A stretch of DNA of 59,135 bases from Deinococcus sp. Arct2-2 (GCF_004801315.1 NZ_SSNW01000025.1:1-59135), one strand, 5' to 3'. Shown: positions 37,993-51,648, counted from the first letter of the stretch. The notes: generated by a model from the letters alone, not told the origin. Program-made: numbers and translations.

Positions 37993-38047
37993 TACTGTCA
38001 ATTCGTGCAGATTGATTACCGCCTTTAGTCAGCTGACGGAGTTTAAG

Positions 38048-38112
38048 GTGACTGGGTAGCCCCCTCACCCGTTGCGTCGCAGCGCCCTCTCCCACGAGTG
38101 GAGAGGGCTAAG
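38048..38112. repeat. Family A repeat, copy 6
   Basis: A short version, gccccctcacccgttgcgtc gcagcgccctctcccacgag then tggagaggg, lies between the PRTase start and the HD-GYP stop. Confidence 0.55.
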
Positions 38113-38131
38113 AAACCAACGAGACGCTTGA

Positions 38132-39487
38132 CTAAGACACTAAGCGGGCGTCGTCGTGTTCGGCCATCATTCGCAGGAAGGCTTCCACGTACTGCGGATC
38201 GAACTGGCGGCCTGCCTGCATCCTGATTTCGTTCAGGGCGCGTTCGCGTGTCCAAGCGGGCTTATAGGGCCGTGCATTGGTGAGGGCGTCGAACACGTCC
38301 ACGATGCTGAACACCCGCGCCGTCTCGGGGATGTTTTGGCCGCGTAGGGCGGCGGGGTAGCCTGTGCCGTCCCAGCGTTCGTGATGGTAGCGCACCAAAT
38401 CCAGCGTTTCAGCGGGCAAAAAGTGTAGGTCTTGCAACATGTCGTAGCCGACGGTGGTATGGGTCTGGATAATGCGGCGTTCTCCGGCGTCCAGCGGGCC
38501 TTGCTTGTGCAAAATTCGGTCTGGAATAGCGAGCTTGCCCAAATCGTGCAAATACGCGCCCCAGCGCAGGGCTTTGACCTGATCCTCATCCCAACTGAGG
38601 CGGCGGGCAAGGCGCACGCTCATGCTGACCACGCGGGTGGTGTGGCCACCGGTATCGTCGTCGCGGCGCTCTAGGGCGGCTCCCAACGAACGCAGGGTCA
38701 GGTCGTTGGCGTCGCGCAGATCACGGATGGCCTGCCACTGCCCCAATTGCGATCCGAGCAGGCGGGCAAAGGAAGCCACGACGCTCTTTTCACCTTCATC
38801 GAAGTCCCGGTCTTCCGCACGAGTAAGGATCAGCACGCCCAGATGGATCGTGGCCCGCCCGTACACCGGAGCCACGTGGTAGGTCAGGCGTTGGGCTTTG
38901 GGCAGCAGCGCGAGGGCTTCTTCGGCCACCCAATGATCGGCCTGCACGCTGCGGCTGTCGCTGTCGCTGGGGTGGATGGGCTGCTCTAGGAAGGCTTCAA
39001 ACGCGCCTTTGGCGGCCAGAATATGCGGCGTGCCTTTGCGGTAGGCCACGAACGCCAAGTTGGGAGCCACATGCAACTTGTCCAGAATACCCACTCCGGC
39101 CCGAATAATCGCGTCGGCGTCGCGGGCGTCGGCCAGTCGCTCGCTGCCTACCCGCAGGGCGTCGATGGTGTTGCGCTGCCACGCCACTTCCCGCACCGAG
39201 GCTTGCTCGCGCAGGGTCATCAGGCCGAGGCCGCCAATGACGCACAGCGCCCCCAACAGTTCGAACATATTGGGAACGGAACCGGGCAGCACCAATGACG
39301 CTAAGAACGCGGCGGGGTAAGCGGCCAAAGCCGTCCAGCGCCACACGCCCCCCACAGGCCAAGAAGCCACCGCCAACAGCAGGGCCGCGCCCGCCATCAG
39401 GCCTTGCTGGTCGGTGACAGCGGCGTATCCCAGCGCCAACAGAGCAAGCGCCAATACGAAATAAGTCAGGGGGCCAACACGGGACAC
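38132..39487 (-). CDS. Membrane-bound HD-GYP domain phosphohydrolase
   Basis: This 451-aa protein is a predicted cyclic di-GMP phosphodiesterase. The N-terminal ~100 residues form membrane segments (LTYFVLALALLALGYAAV, ALLLAVASWPVGG, AYPAAFLASLVLPG). A GAF-like region (about 105-260) follows. The HD-GYP domain has the metal-binding HTTRVV, HDLGKLAIPD and HHERWDGTGYP motifs, in which all catalytic residues appear intact. It starts with GTG at 39487, eight bases from TAGACT. It would oppose the GGDEF protein at 2.0 kb. A divergent TetR gene lies at 39706. Confidence 0.92.
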   Translation of the reverse strand: MSRVGPLTYFVLALALLALGYAAVTDQQGLMAGAALLLAVASWPVGGVWRWTALAAYPAAFLASLVLPGSVPNMFELLGALCVIGGLGLMTLREQASVREVAWQRNTIDALRVGSERLADARDADAIIRAGVGILDKLHVAPNLAFVAYRKGTPHILAAKGAFEAFLEQPIHPSDSDSRSVQADHWVAEEALALLPKAQRLTYHVAPVYGRATIHLGVLILTRAEDRDFDEGEKSVVASFARLLGSQLGQWQAIRDLRDANDLTLRSLGAALERRDDDTGGHTTRVVSMSVRLARRLSWDEDQVKALRWGAYLHDLGKLAIPDRILHKQGPLDAGERRIIQTHTTVGYDMLQDLHFLPAETLDLVRYHHERWDGTGYPAALRGQNIPETARVFSIVDVFDALTNARPYKPAWTRERALNEIRMQAGRQFDPQYVEAFLRMMAEHDDARLVS

Positions 39488-39493
39488 AAGAGA

Positions 39494-39499
39494 AGTCTA
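39494..39499 (-). promoter_or_regulatory. -10 box of the HD-GYP gene
   Basis: TAGACT on the minus strand is a few bases from GTG 39487 with no ribosome site. Confidence 0.5.
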
Positions 39500-39522
39500 G
39501 CACCGGCTTTAGAAAAAACTTG

Positions 39523-39546
39523 AACGGTAAATGCAACGGTAAATGC
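39523..39546 (+). repeat. Tandem 12-mer in the HD-GYP/tetR divergent region
   Basis: AACGGTAAATGC is repeated twice without spacer, 36 bases from the HD-GYP start and within the divergent promoter gap. It could bind the neighbouring TetR regulator, but it is not palindromic. Confidence 0.4.
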
Positions 39547-39705
39547 AGTCGTCAGCTTCGCCGTCCCGAACTTGCAGACCGCTGTAAATACATGCCTAAC
39601 CACATGAACGAAACTCTACCCGTTGAGCAAAGACTCAGTCAGGTAGCAGCAAGACGCGGCGCGGTATTGTGAGAGCGTGAGAGGCAATGCCGGGGGAACC
39701 CGCCC

Positions 39706-40434
39706 ATGAAAGTAGACCGGGAAGAGCAAGACGACGCCCGCCGGGAACGTATTGCCCGCGCCGCCTTCGAACTGTTTGCTCGGAGCGGCCTAGACCAGAC
39801 TAGCGCGCAGGACATTGCCCGCGCTGCGTTTGTGAGCCGTACCAACTTGTACCGCTATTACCCCAGCAAGATTCATATGCTGCTGGCCCACTTCGAGCGC
39901 ACCGTGACCGACACGCGCGATGAGGCGATTCGGCGGCTGGGGGCGGGCAATTCTCCACAAGTGGTGTGGGGACTGGTGACAGCGAGAATGGCCGATCTTG
40001 GCGTGCGCTACCGCCATCTGGTGGGCGCGGTGGGCCAAGCGGTGTTGGGGGCCAGACACGACGCCCCGGCAGAAGCTCCGGCCCATCCGGGAGCGAATCC
40101 CGCCGTACACGACATCCGTACCGCCGTCACGTTGGTGGCGCTCGTGGAACCTGTGCTGATCGCCATGCGCCATCAGGGGCACATTCGGCCCGATACCAAC
40201 ACGCAGTTTTTGGCGTCGTTGTTTGTCGATGCGTGCTTGCTGGCCCTGCTGCACGGCGGCCACCGCAACCAACGCGAGGTGTTGCGTGACTGGCAAGACC
40301 GCTTTACGCTGATCATGCATGGGGCACTGGCTCCGGGCCTGAGCGTGGCGAGCATCGATGGGCAAGTGACAGCAAGAGTGACATTGGAACCGCTGGAACC
40401 GCCCAATGTCGCGGCTCACTTTTTGAAGGTGTAG
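39706..40434 (+). CDS. TetR-family transcriptional regulator
   Basis: This 242-aa regulator has a typical N-terminal helix-turn-helix ([21 protein letters not shown] then [23 protein letters not shown]) and a divergent ligand-binding C-terminal half. Members repress a neighbouring or own promoter until a small ligand binds. It is divergent from the HD-GYP gene, 218 bp away, with a tandem 12-mer between. Ligand and target are unknown. The ATG at 39706 has no clear ribosome site or -10 box. Confidence 0.9.
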   Translation: MKVDREEQDDARRERIARAAFELFARSGLDQTSAQDIARAAFVSRTNLYRYYPSKIHMLLAHFERTVTDTRDEAIRRLGAGNSPQVVWGLVTARMADLGVRYRHLVGAVGQAVLGARHDAPAEAPAHPGANPAVHDIRTAVTLVALVEPVLIAMRHQGHIRPDTNTQFLASLFVDACLLALLHGGHRNQREVLRDWQDRFTLIMHGALAPGLSVASIDGQVTARVTLEPLEPPNVAAHFLKV

Positions 40435-40488
40435 TTAGAGAGCTGACCCACTCCAGTGGCCCAACATCTAGAAACTGTTCAGGCAAGC

Positions 40489-40503
40489 GCCGACGCTTAG
40501 GCA
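40489..40503 (+). promoter_or_regulatory. 15-nt element shared with the sugar kinase gene
   Basis: GCCGACGCTTAGGCA is identical to 36462-36476. Here it lies 12 bases ahead of the -10 box of pgi, overlapping the -35 area. Confidence 0.4.
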
Positions 40504-40515
40504 CAGGGCTGGGGG

Positions 40516-40521
40516 TATGCT
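40516..40521 (+). promoter_or_regulatory. -10 box of pgi (leaderless type)
   Basis: TATGCT ends six bases before the pgi ATG at 40528, with no Shine-Dalgarno. Confidence 0.6.
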
Positions 40522-40527
40522 CTGCCC

Positions 40528-42174
<1,647 letters not shown>

Positions 42175-42199
42175 TACGGGATTAAACTGAGTCGCGAAT

Positions 42200-42700
42200 A
42201 TGAGACCTGCCTCGCTGTTCCCGCATCAGACGTCCGATGAGTTGGAATTGGCCTACCGCCAGTCCGAGCGAGCGGTGGAGCGCTCCCGCTGGCACATCTT
42301 GTGGCTCAAAAGCAAAGGACTGTCGATTCCAGAGATCAAAGCGGTGACGAGTTTTTCGCGCACCACGATTAGCACGTTAATTCGAGCGTACAACGAAGAT
42401 GGGCCAGCGGCGGTGGTGGACAAACGCCGTTGGAACAAATCCGCTCCTGCGCTCGATGTGGAACAACAACAGGTGTTGTTCAGTGCGCTCCAGAAGCCAC
42501 CCGAAACGGGTGGCTTCTGGACGAGCCAGAACGTGCAGGCTTACGTCCATGAGCAGTTCAAAGTCGAGATGACGTCGGTGTGTGCTTGGGGCTACTTGAG
42601 AAAGCTGGGGTTCACGGTGCAAGTACCGCGTCCGACTCATGTTCAGGCGGCCACACCGGAAGGACAGGCGATCTGGATAAAAAAGTCGAAGCGGCGCTGA
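42200..42700 (+). CDS. IS630 transposase, upstream frame (orfA)
   Basis: This 166-aa frame contains the DNA-binding half: a helix-turn-helix (LSIPEIKAVTSFSRTTISTL) and the linker RRWNKSAPALDVEQ, followed by a second winged-helix-like region ending KKSKRR. It stops at 42700, but the heptamer A AAA AAG at 42679 allows a -1 shift into the catalytic frame, so full-length transposase is made by frameshifting. Confidence 0.85.
   Translation: MRPASLFPHQTSDELELAYRQSERAVERSRWHILWLKSKGLSIPEIKAVTSFSRTTISTLIRAYNEDGPAAVVDKRRWNKSAPALDVEQQQVLFSALQKPPETGGFWTSQNVQAYVHEQFKVEMTSVCAWGYLRKLGFTVQVPRPTHVQAATPEGQAIWIKKSKRR
42679..42685 (+). promoter_or_regulatory. Programmed -1 frameshift site A AAA AAG
   Basis: In the orfA frame the codons are ATA AAA AAG, so the canonical X XXY YYZ slippery heptamer A AAA AAG is in register. 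A -1 shift gives AAA AAA GTC GAA, reading straight into the catalytic frame. Confidence 0.85.
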
Positions 42701-43263
42701 GAACTGCACGGGCCGCGTACCCTGAAAAACAGGTGCGGCTGTGGGTGCAGGATGAAGGGCGATTTGGTCTGAAACCCGTGTTGAAGCGCCTCTGGGCGCT
42801 TCAGGGTCAGCGGCCCGTCATTGCTCAGCGCCGTCAATATCAATGGCTCTATACCTACATTTTTGTCGAACCCCTCACGGGACAGAGCGATTTCCTGATC
42901 TTCCCGAGTGTCAGCGTTCCTCTCATGCAAGTCGCGCTGGATGAGTTCAGCCGGGCCGTCGATCCACACCAGCAGCAACTCATCGTCCTCTTGCTCGACC
43001 AAGCCGGTTGGCACACCAGCCAGAAACTCCAGGTGCCGCCCAATCTCTTCCTCTTGCCGTTTCCGGCGTATACGCCGGAACTGTCCCCCGCTGAACCGAT
43101 GGTCACCAAGCTGAAACTTCCCATCGCCAACCAGACGCTCAACACCCTTCAAGAAGTCGAGGACTTGATCTCTGCAGAGTGTGTCCGGCTCCAGCACAAC
43201 CCCCAAGAAGTCAAATCGCTGACCCTGTTCCCCTGGATCAAACATGTTCTGGACTCAATTTAG
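42679..43263 (+). CDS. IS630 transposase, catalytic frame (orfB)
   Basis: This frame is read after the -1 shift at 42679 and continues the transposase as about 194 aa. It contains the DDE triad: Asp in [15 protein letters not shown], Asp in [14 protein letters not shown], and Glu in [18 protein letters not shown]. The frame opens further back to a GTG at 42580, overlapping orfA. Both halves look intact, so the element could still transpose. Confidence 0.85.
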   Translation, partial: KKVEAALRTARAAYPEKQVRLWVQDEGRFGLKPVLKRLWALQGQRPVIAQRRQYQWLYTYIFVEPLTGQSDFLIFPSVSVPLMQVALDEFSRAVDPHQQQLIVLLLDQAGWHTSQKLQVPPNLFLLPFPAYTPELSPAEPMVTKLKLPIANQTLNTLQEVEDLISAECVRLQHNPQEVKSLTLFPWIKHVLDSI

Positions 43264-43279
43264 TTTGGTATAAAAGGGC

Positions 43280-43327
43280 GTGGATCGTAGAACGTGGAAA
43301 CAGCCGAAACCACGTTCTACGATCCAC
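43280..43327. repeat. Family B hairpin between convergent genes
   Basis: GTGGATCGTAGAACGTGG and its exact complement CCACGTTCTACGATCCAC are separated by 12 bases, giving a perfect 18-bp stem. It lies between the IS630/pgi side (plus) and the wecB stop (minus). It probably stops transcription from both sides. Confidence 0.75.
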
Positions 43328-43342
43328 TCTCCACTTCTATTT

Positions 43343-44515
43343 TTACCCCCAATCGTCGGGCCGTTCCCCCAGCCCAAAGTGCCAAGCAATCGCCGCTGCG
43401 ATGCGTCCGGAGGCCTGCCCATCGCCGTAAGGGTTGCGGGCGGCCCGCATGGCGGCCAACGTAGACTCGTTGCCTAGCAGTTCGGTCAGCACACGCTCTA
43501 GCTGCGCGGGGTCATTTCCAGCCAGCTTCAGCACGCCCGCTTCCACGCCTTCGGGGCGCTCGGTCACGTTCCTCAGCACCGCTACGGGCACGCCCAGCGC
43601 CGCGCCTTCTTCTTGCAGGCCGCCCGAATCGGTGGCGAGGAGCGCACTGGCCGCCATCAACGGGGCCATATCGCTGTAGTCCAGTGGGTCGGTGAGTTCG
43701 AAATTGGGGAGCGCCCCCAGCACAGGCCGCACGGCTTCCTGCACGGCGGGCGAGAGGTGGACGGGGTAGATGAAATGGGTGTCGGGGAAGGCCTGCGCCA
43801 CCCGCGCCAACGCTGCGGCCATTTCTCTCATCATGGGCTGGTTCTCGCGGCGGTGCATGGTCACGGTAACGAGGCGCTGACCCCTCTGCACGCGGGCTTG
43901 CCAGTCGGGGCGCAGGGGCACGCGGCCCGCCACTTCACGCACAGCGTCTACGGCAGTTTGCCCGGTCACTACGATGTTGCCGGGCGCTTTGCCTTCCCGC
44001 AGCAGGTTGGCCTTGCTGCCCGCTGTGGGCGAAAAATCCAGCGTCGACAGCACCCCGGTCAGGCGACGGTTGGCTTCCTCCGGGAACGGCTCGCTGAGGC
44101 TGCCGCTGCGGAGGCCCGCTTCCACATGCCCCACCGGAATACCCTCGTAAAAGGCGCTAAGGGCCACACAAAACGACGTGGAGGTATCGCCATGAACCAG
44201 CACCATGTCGGCTCCCATCTGGCGCAGCAACTTGCCGGAAGGCGGCACGATGCGGGCGGTCAGGTCAGCCAGCGTTTGGCGGTCGGTCATCACGTTCAGG
44301 TCTTCATCGGGCGTGAGGCCGAAGACCGCGAGTGCGCCGTCCAGCATTTGGCGCTGCTGCCCGGTAGACAAAATCAGGGGCTGCAAGCCCGGATGGGCGG
44401 CAATGGCGGCGTACACGGGGGCCATTTTGGTGGCTTCGGGGCGGGTACCGAAGGCGAGGACGATGGTTTTGGGCGCGGGCATTTGCGAATCGGCAGCAGA
44501 CATCGGGGGCATCAT
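43343..44515 (-). CDS. wecB: UDP-N-acetylglucosamine 2-epimerase (non-hydrolysing)
   Basis: WecB (390 aa) converts UDP-GlcNAc to UDP-ManNAc for envelope polysaccharide. It has [19 protein letters not shown], the substrate loop [29 protein letters not shown] and, in the C-terminal domain, [12 protein letters not shown] and [20 protein letters not shown]. The start is likely the ATG at 44515, where the upstream WecA-like stop is one base away (tgagATGATG), making tight coupling. ATGs at 44512, 44503 and 44482 are alternatives. Its product would serve a ManNAc-containing glycan. Confidence 0.94.
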   Translation of the reverse strand: MMPPMSAADSQMPAPKTIVLAFGTRPEATKMAPVYAAIAAHPGLQPLILSTGQQRQMLDGALAVFGLTPDEDLNVMTDRQTLADLTARIVPPSGKLLRQMGADMVLVHGDTSTSFCVALSAFYEGIPVGHVEAGLRSGSLSEPFPEEANRRLTGVLSTLDFSPTAGSKANLLREGKAPGNIVVTGQTAVDAVREVAGRVPLRPDWQARVQRGQRLVTVTMHRRENQPMMREMAAALARVAQAFPDTHFIYPVHLSPAVQEAVRPVLGALPNFELTDPLDYSDMAPLMAASALLATDSGGLQEEGAALGVPVAVLRNVTERPEGVEAGVLKLAGNDPAQLERVLTELLGNESTLAAMRAARNPYGDGQASGRIAAAIAWHFGLGERPDDWG

Positions 44516-44516
44516 C

Positions 44517-45725
<1,209 letters not shown>

Positions 45726-45737
45726 AACCTGACTCAA

Positions 45738-45743
45738 GTGTAA
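45738..45743 (-). promoter_or_regulatory. -10 box of the wecA-like/wecB operon
   Basis: TACACT on the minus strand is twelve bases before ATG 45725. Confidence 0.45.
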
Positions 45744-45842
45744 AGGTCTGGCGTGAGGAACGCGTCGTCAAGAAGGTGGAGGGCGGGAATAAAGGCCGCA
45801 CTTAAAATTTTTGGGAGCCGCCCCACCTTCCCCACCGCCCAT

Positions 45843-45863
45843 AATCCACGTCCTACATTCCGT
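45843..45863 (-). repeat. Degenerate family B repeat after the S41 protease gene
   Basis: On the minus strand this reads ACGGAATGTAGGACGTGGAT, immediately beyond the protease stop at 45866. Confidence 0.35.
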
Positions 45864-45865
45864 TC

Positions 45866-47179
45866 TCAGCGCCCGTCCAGCCCCTGCTTAGGCGGCGCCG
45901 ATGGCTCGGTCTTGGGGGCCTCCCGCTTCGTCACCTGAGCCTTAAGCACGGTCAGGGCAGCGTCCAGCGTCGTGTCTTGCCCGGTGGTCGTCAGCGCGGT
46001 GATGTCGGTGGGAGCCAGAATATCGGGGGTAATTCGGTCAGGCAAGGGCTTATCGGCAGCGTCGAAAGCCCGCAGAATGGTCAGGCCCAGTACGCCACCA
46101 TCGGGGAGCGGCTGAAAGTTGACGCCGCTGTTGCCTACGCCGCGTGTGACCTCGCCAATGGCGGTGGCCCCGGACAACTGGGCGTAATGGGTGAATACTT
46201 CGGCACACGACGCGGTATTCGGGCCAACCAACACAGCCACCGGCTGTTTCCAAACGGCCCAGTCGGGGCGGGCCATGCGGGCAATGGGCGACATGACTTC
46301 ATCACCCAATAAGCCGCCGTAGGTAAAGCCGCCACGTTGAAAGCGGGCGCGGTACACGGTGGGGCCAAACACGCTGCTGGCCGCCACACACTCGTTCAGG
46401 CTACCGCCGCCGTTGTAGCGCAGGTCGACGATCAGGGCTTCAGCGCCCGCCCGCTTCGCCTCGCCTACCCGCGCCAAAAACAGTTCGGCGCTGTCGGAAG
46501 ACAGGAAGGTAGGGTACTGAATCAGCGCTGTGCGCCCGCCTTCGCCTACCCAACTCAGGGTCGGTTCGTCGCGGGCTTGCAAGCTTTGGGGTGTGAGAAT
46601 CAGGTCGCGGTCTGGGGTTCCGGGACGGTGCAGGGTCACCGTAATGGGCGTGTCGGCCCGCTCCAACCGCACAAATTCGGTGGAGCCAATCGGCTGATCG
46701 ATTCCGGCCTGCTGTCCGTTGACTTGGGTCAGCAGGTCGAAGCGGCGCACCCCGGCACGCTCGGCGGGGCTGCCCGGCATTACCGACACCACCAACAGGC
46801 CGCCCGCCACGCGGCTCACCCGCGCTCCAGTTCGCGGCACCGATTTGTTCTGGCTCACCTCGGCCAGCCGCTCCGCACCTTCCGCGTCCCGCACGTTGGT
46901 GTGGGCGTCGCCCAGTTCTTTCAGCATGTCGGTCAACACGGCGCGGCCCGTAGCGTAGTCGCACGATTCCAACTGCGTGGCGCAGCGTTCGGTCAGAATC
47001 GGCGCGTACTTTTCGGCCAGTGCCACCCGGTCTACCGTAGACCAGCCAAAATAACCCGTCTGTACCGACTTGGTCACGGTATCGAACAGGTCGGTGGCAG
47101 GGCTGGCGGCAGCCAAAGTTGCAGTCAGGCCACAGGTCAGGGCAAGCAGAAGCGCGGGAACGCGGCGGAGGTGTGGCAC
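45866..47179 (-). CDS. S41-family (C-terminal processing) serine peptidase
   Basis: This exported protease of 437 aa has a signal peptide ([21 protein letters not shown]). A PDZ domain lies at about 115-200 ([20 protein letters not shown] to FDLLTQVNG). The catalytic core has [17 protein letters not shown] and [20 protein letters not shown], with the Ser nucleophile in TASCAE. The Lys of the usual Ser-Lys pair is not obvious from the alignment I could make. Homologues trim C-termini of periplasmic proteins. It starts with GTG at 47179, six bases from TACGCT. It probably acts in the cell envelope with the adjacent WecA-like operon as an unrelated neighbour. Confidence 0.9.
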   Translation of the reverse strand: MPHLRRVPALLLALTCGLTATLAAASPATDLFDTVTKSVQTGYFGWSTVDRVALAEKYAPILTERCATQLESCDYATGRAVLTDMLKELGDAHTNVRDAEGAERLAEVSQNKSVPRTGARVSRVAGGLLVVSVMPGSPAERAGVRRFDLLTQVNGQQAGIDQPIGSTEFVRLERADTPITVTLHRPGTPDRDLILTPQSLQARDEPTLSWVGEGGRTALIQYPTFLSSDSAELFLARVGEAKRAGAEALIVDLRYNGGGSLNECVAASSVFGPTVYRARFQRGGFTYGGLLGDEVMSPIARMARPDWAVWKQPVAVLVGPNTASCAEVFTHYAQLSGATAIGEVTRGVGNSGVNFQPLPDGGVLGLTILRAFDAADKPLPDRITPDILAPTDITALTTTGQDTTLDAALTVLKAQVTKREAPKTEPSAPPKQGLDGR

Positions 47180-47185
47180 GGCCTT

Positions 47186-47191
47186 AGCGTA
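47186..47191 (-). promoter_or_regulatory. -10 box of the S41 protease gene
   Basis: TACGCT on the minus strand ends six bases before GTG 47179. Confidence 0.45.
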
Positions 47192-47289
47192 GCGCGGCGG
47201 GGGGCGCGATCACGGTCTATGGGGTTACGCTTGGGCTTGGGCGGCGTGTGAGAGGGCGCTTTGTGTTTGGGTGGCCCCTATTGGGTCAA

Positions 47290-47600
47290 GATTGAGGACT
47301 TTGGTCTTCTCCCACGTTGGACTCCCCCACCCCCCAGCCCCCGCCCCCAGAGGGTGCAGGGGAGTTGTCGTTGCACTAGGCAGGATTGATCTTGTCGCAT
47401 CCCAACCCGGCTGCTTTGTCCATCTGAACCGGAATTGCCAGTCGTCTTTGAACTGGAATTGGCCCACCCACTGCGTGGATGACGGCCTCACACGGATGTG
47501 GGCGGGAAGGCTGTGGGGTGGCGGTGTCGTGGTTTTGCTCCCTCACCCTTGAGGGGGGAGGGTTGGGGAGGGGGTGAGTGAGCGTCAGCGATTGCCTTTG
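47290..47600. repeat. Long composite family A repeat, copy 7
   Basis: This fills most of the 428-bp gap between the protease and NUDIX genes. It is collinear with 4622-4950 but lacks about 40 bases of the 3' third. Shared parts are ggaattgccagtcgtctt, actggaattggccca, gacggcctcacac and gtgagtgagcgtcagcgatt. Confidence 0.7.
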
Positions 47601-47607
47601 ACTCAAC

Positions 47608-48099
47608 CTATTCCCGGTAATCCACCACATGTTGCACTTCTGGCGAGGCGAGGAGCGAAGGCAGTCGCCCTACCAAAAATGCGGGCCGGACATCTAAGTT
47701 TTGCAGGTCTTCTAGCGCGAACCAATCAAAAGTCACACCCTCATCCAACTTGTTGGGAAAACTGACGTTTGGAAGCTGCGGGCACTGCGCCGCCACGTAG
47801 AAAAACTGCAAACTGTGTACGGCTTCGCCTCCCATCTGCCCAAACAATTCAGCCACCAAAGCCAGCCGCAATTCACCCAAAACCGCGCCCGTTTCTTCCA
47901 AAAATTCGCGGCGTGCGGCCTGTTCGCTGGCCTCTCCGCTTTGGATGCGGCCACCGGGCGTAAACCAGAAATCCGCGTGGTTGAACTTGTTCAGCAGCAG
48001 TTGACCATCCCGCACGATCAGTACGGCGGCGCGGGCGCTGAAGCGGATTTGGCCCAAATGCAGGTCTAGGTCTGGCCTCTCAGCTTCAAGAGACGTCAC
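47608..48099 (-). CDS. NUDIX hydrolase
   Basis: This is a 163-aa pyrophosphohydrolase. The Nudix box [29 protein letters not shown] fits Gx5Ex7REUxEExGU exactly. Substrates in the family include oxidised nucleotides, ADP-ribose and NADH; nothing decides the one used here. It starts with GTG at 48099, overlapping the TGA of the upstream fumarylacetoacetase-family gene by GTGA, so both are translated from one transcript. Confidence 0.9.
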   Translation of the reverse strand: MTSLEAERPDLDLHLGQIRFSARAAVLIVRDGQLLLNKFNHADFWFTPGGRIQSGEASEQAARREFLEETGAVLGELRLALVAELFGQMGGEAVHSLQFFYVAAQCPQLPNVSFPNKLDEGVTFDWFALEDLQNLDVRPAFLVGRLPSLLASPEVQHVVDYRE

Positions 48100-48848
48100 C
48101 CGATCAGCGTCGTCAGCACGCCCACGCCTTCCACTTCAACCTCTACCGTGTCGCCGCGTTCCAGTGGCCCCACGCCTTCGGGGGTTCCGGTCAGCACCAC
48201 GTCGCCGGGTTCCAGCGTCACGAACTGGGTGATGTAGGTCAAAATCTGCATCACATCAAAAATCATCTGGTTGGTGCGGCCATCTTGCCGGGTTTGGCCG
48301 TTCACGCGGGTTTGTACGCGCAGGTCAGCCGGGTTCAGGTCGGTTTCCAGCCAAGGCCCCAGCGGGCAAAAGCGGTCAGCGGCTTTGGCGCGGAACCATT
48401 GCAAATCGGTTTTCTGGCGGTCACGGGCAGTGAGGTCTAGGCCGCAGGTATAGCCCAATACAGCGTCCAGCGCGTTTTCGGGCGTCAGATTCCGCGCCTG
48501 CTGGCCTATCACCAACGCCAATTCGCCCTCAAAGTGAAAACTCTCCGTCCAGTCGGGCTTCTCTACCGTGCCGCCGGGTTCGGCCAGCGCATTCGGGCCT
48601 TTTAGGAAAATGCCGGGTTCGGTGGGCAGCCCTGCCGTGTCGTTGCCCAGTTCCCGAATATGATCAAGGTAATTGCGGCCCACACACACGATTTTGCTGG
48701 GTTCGGCGGGGGCCAGCAGGGATGCCCCGGTAAAATCCACCGTTTGGCCCGTGCGCTCTCCGGCCATGCCGCGCGTCAAATAAACCGTGTCGTTGTCGAG
48801 TTGGCCCCAGTGTGCCCCGGCCTCGGTCTGAATTCGGACAATCCGCAT
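48096..48848 (-). CDS. Fumarylacetoacetate hydrolase family protein
   Basis: This 250-aa protein has the FAH C-terminal fold: [24 protein letters not shown], the metal-binding [11 protein letters not shown] and [13 protein letters not shown], then GPWLETDL and [16 protein letters not shown]. It is likely a metal-dependent C-C hydrolase, decarboxylase or isomerase of small keto acids, such as the acylpyruvase/oxaloacetate decarboxylase group. The ATG at 48848 has TATTCT six bases upstream. A longer frame to 49298 is an artefact that overlaps the divergent aminotransferase. The NUDIX gene is coupled to it. Confidence 0.92.
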   Translation of the reverse strand: MRIVRIQTEAGAHWGQLDNDTVYLTRGMAGERTGQTVDFTGASLLAPAEPSKIVCVGRNYLDHIRELGNDTAGLPTEPGIFLKGPNALAEPGGTVEKPDWTESFHFEGELALVIGQQARNLTPENALDAVLGYTCGLDLTARDRQKTDLQWFRAKAADRFCPLGPWLETDLNPADLRVQTRVNGQTRQDGRTNQMIFDVMQILTYITQFVTLEPGDVVLTGTPEGVGPLERGDTVEVEVEGVGVLTTLIG

Positions 48849-48854
48849 GGGCCA

Positions 48855-48860
48855 AGAATA
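48855..48860 (-). promoter_or_regulatory. -10 box of the FAH-family gene
   Basis: TATTCT on the minus strand ends six bases before ATG 48848. Confidence 0.55.
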
Positions 48861-48946
48861 GGGCGCGGGAGCCGGATCGTCTGCCCAATGTCGCTCCCCA
48901 AAGTCGCTTGGCGTGAACGCACCCGGCGCACTCCCGCCCGTGCGGA

Positions 48947-48952
48947 TAGACT
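48947..48952 (+). promoter_or_regulatory. -10 box of the aminotransferase gene
   Basis: TAGACT ends seven bases before ATG 48960, facing away from the FAH-family promoter. Confidence 0.55.
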
Positions 48953-48959
48953 GGCCCGC

Positions 48960-50423
<1,464 letters not shown>

Positions 50424-50442
50424 AAAAGTCCGACTGTAGAAA

Positions 50443-50489
50443 GTAGAGGGTGGATCGTGGTTAGGCAATTCCCACGATCCACCCTCTAC
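50443..50489. repeat. Family B hairpin between convergent genes
   Basis: GTAGAGGGTGGATCGTGG and CCACGATCCACCCTCTAC form a perfect 18-bp stem with an 11-base loop. It lies between the aminotransferase stop (plus) and the DUF1517 stop (minus), the same setting as the hairpin at 43280. Confidence 0.75.
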
Positions 50490-50508
50490 ACTCGTTCCTC
50501 TGGCTCGC

Positions 50509-51546
50509 TTACAACTTAGTCAATTTCGGATACTTCTGGATCGCCTCATCCTCACTGAGAAACTCGCCCTCGGCATCCGGACTCCAGACCACTTCGGCGC
50601 GGATCAGGTCGCCGGGGGCCACACTGCTGATGGCGTTCAGGGCGGCACGGACTTCGGCAGCGTTGGTCACGCCTGCGGGGGGCAAGTTACCGAGGGCGTG
50701 GGCGGCGATGGCGATGGTCACGGCCAGATACAGGTCGCCGGTATCGTGGTCGGCTTTGTAGCCTTTGCGGTGCTCGAAACCGCTGTTTACGTCTTTGTTT
50801 TGGTAGTTGCTGGTGGTCTGCTCGGTAAAGGCAGAGCGGGCTTCGGTGGCCCACGCGCCCACCTGCGAGTCGGCGGCGTTGGCGGCCCCCTGAGCGCGTT
50901 CGACGTTGCCGTACACCCAGCGGTCTGGGTGACGCAGGGCCACGAGCGCCGCTTCCTGCATCATGCGGGCAAGGCCTTCGTTGCTGTCTGGGTCACCGGA
51001 CTCGGCCACATGTTGCAGCGCCTGTTTCACTTCGTCGCCCTCAGCCATCAGGATTTGCACGCTCACCGCCTGTGCCGTACCGCTGAGGCTAGACAGACCG
51101 CCGCCGCGTGTGAGGGCGCGTGCCCCGCCGCTGGCCGCCATACTGCGTCGCATATATCCGACCACCATAAAAATGACGATGGCAAATACGATCAGGCCGG
51201 TGAGGCCAAAGCCGCCGCCCCCACCGCCGTAATAGCCGCCCCCGCCCGAGTTGACGATGATGGGGCCGCTGTATCCCCCACCGCTATAGCCGCCGCCACT
51301 ATACCCACCCCCGCTGTAGCCGCCTCCACCGCCGCTGTACCCGCCACCCCCACCGCCGCCAGATGACCCGCCGGAGCTGCTGCCGCCAAAGCCGCCGCCC
51401 GACTGGGCCGAAGCCGTGCTGTGCAGGGTCAGGGTTCCGAGGGCCAGCACAAACGCCGCGAGCAGCAGCAGCAACACGGCAAGCGGGCGGGAGCGGGATT
51501 TGGATGGATCGTGCGGCTTGTGGAAGCGTTGATGAAGGTGGGGCAT
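50509..51546 (-). CDS. DUF1517 domain membrane protein with Gly-Tyr-Ser repeats
   Basis: This 345-aa protein has a signal sequence ([20 protein letters not shown]), then a long Gly-rich segment with GGYSGGG repeats (about residues 48-108). A membrane helix [20 protein letters not shown] follows, and the conserved C-terminal DUF1517 domain (about 165-345) contains [18 protein letters not shown] and [19 protein letters not shown]. The family has no firm function. The start ATG at 51546 has TACACT eight bases upstream. A longer frame is spurious. It is divergent from the 131-aa acidic protein. Confidence 0.82.
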   Translation of the reverse strand: MPHLHQRFHKPHDPSKSRSRPLAVLLLLLAAFVLALGTLTLHSTASAQSGGGFGGSSSGGSSGGGGGGGYSGGGGGYSGGGYSGGGYSGGGYSGPIIVNSGGGGYYGGGGGGFGLTGLIVFAIVIFMVVGYMRRSMAASGGARALTRGGGLSSLSGTAQAVSVQILMAEGDEVKQALQHVAESGDPDSNEGLARMMQEAALVALRHPDRWVYGNVERAQGAANAADSQVGAWATEARSAFTEQTTSNYQNKDVNSGFEHRKGYKADHDTGDLYLAVTIAIAAHALGNLPPAGVTNAAEVRAALNAISSVAPGDLIRAEVVWSPDAEGEFLSEDEAIQKYPKLTKL

Positions 51547-51554
51547 GATGGCAC

Positions 51555-51560
51555 AGTGTA
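51555..51560 (-). promoter_or_regulatory. -10 box of the DUF1517 gene
   Basis: TACACT on the minus strand ends eight bases before ATG 51546. Confidence 0.55.
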
Positions 51561-51635
51561 CGGGCCAAACGCGGCCAACGTTCCAGAACTGTTGTGAGGC
51601 CAGCCTATAGAGCCGTATTGATGATGGGGGGCGGG

Positions 51636-51641
51636 TACACT
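51636..51641 (+). promoter_or_regulatory. -10 box of the 131-aa gene
   Basis: TACACT ends seven bases before ATG 51649. Confidence 0.6.
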
Positions 51642-51648
51642 GCCGAAC

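Larger units (their letters stand above)
42177..43268. mobile_element. IS630-family insertion sequence, 1092 bp
   Basis: The element has imperfect ~24-bp inverted ends: the left CGGGATTAAACTGAGTCGCG pairs with the right end read as CCAAACTAAATTGAGTCCAG. It is flanked on each side by TA, the expected IS630/Tc1 target duplication. The left TA is next to the pgi TAA. The element carries two overlapping frames joined by a -1 frameshift signal. Confidence 0.85.

Noticed and set aside
48660..48959. N-terminal extension of the aminotransferase frame
   Set aside because: It overlaps the divergent FAH-family gene and its promoter; a leaderless start at 48960 is well supported.
51192..51389. CRISPR-like repeats on the plus strand around 51.2-51.4 kb
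   Set aside because: The periodic sequence is the coding repeat of GGYSGGG in the DUF1517 gene, with no constant repeats and unique spacers.
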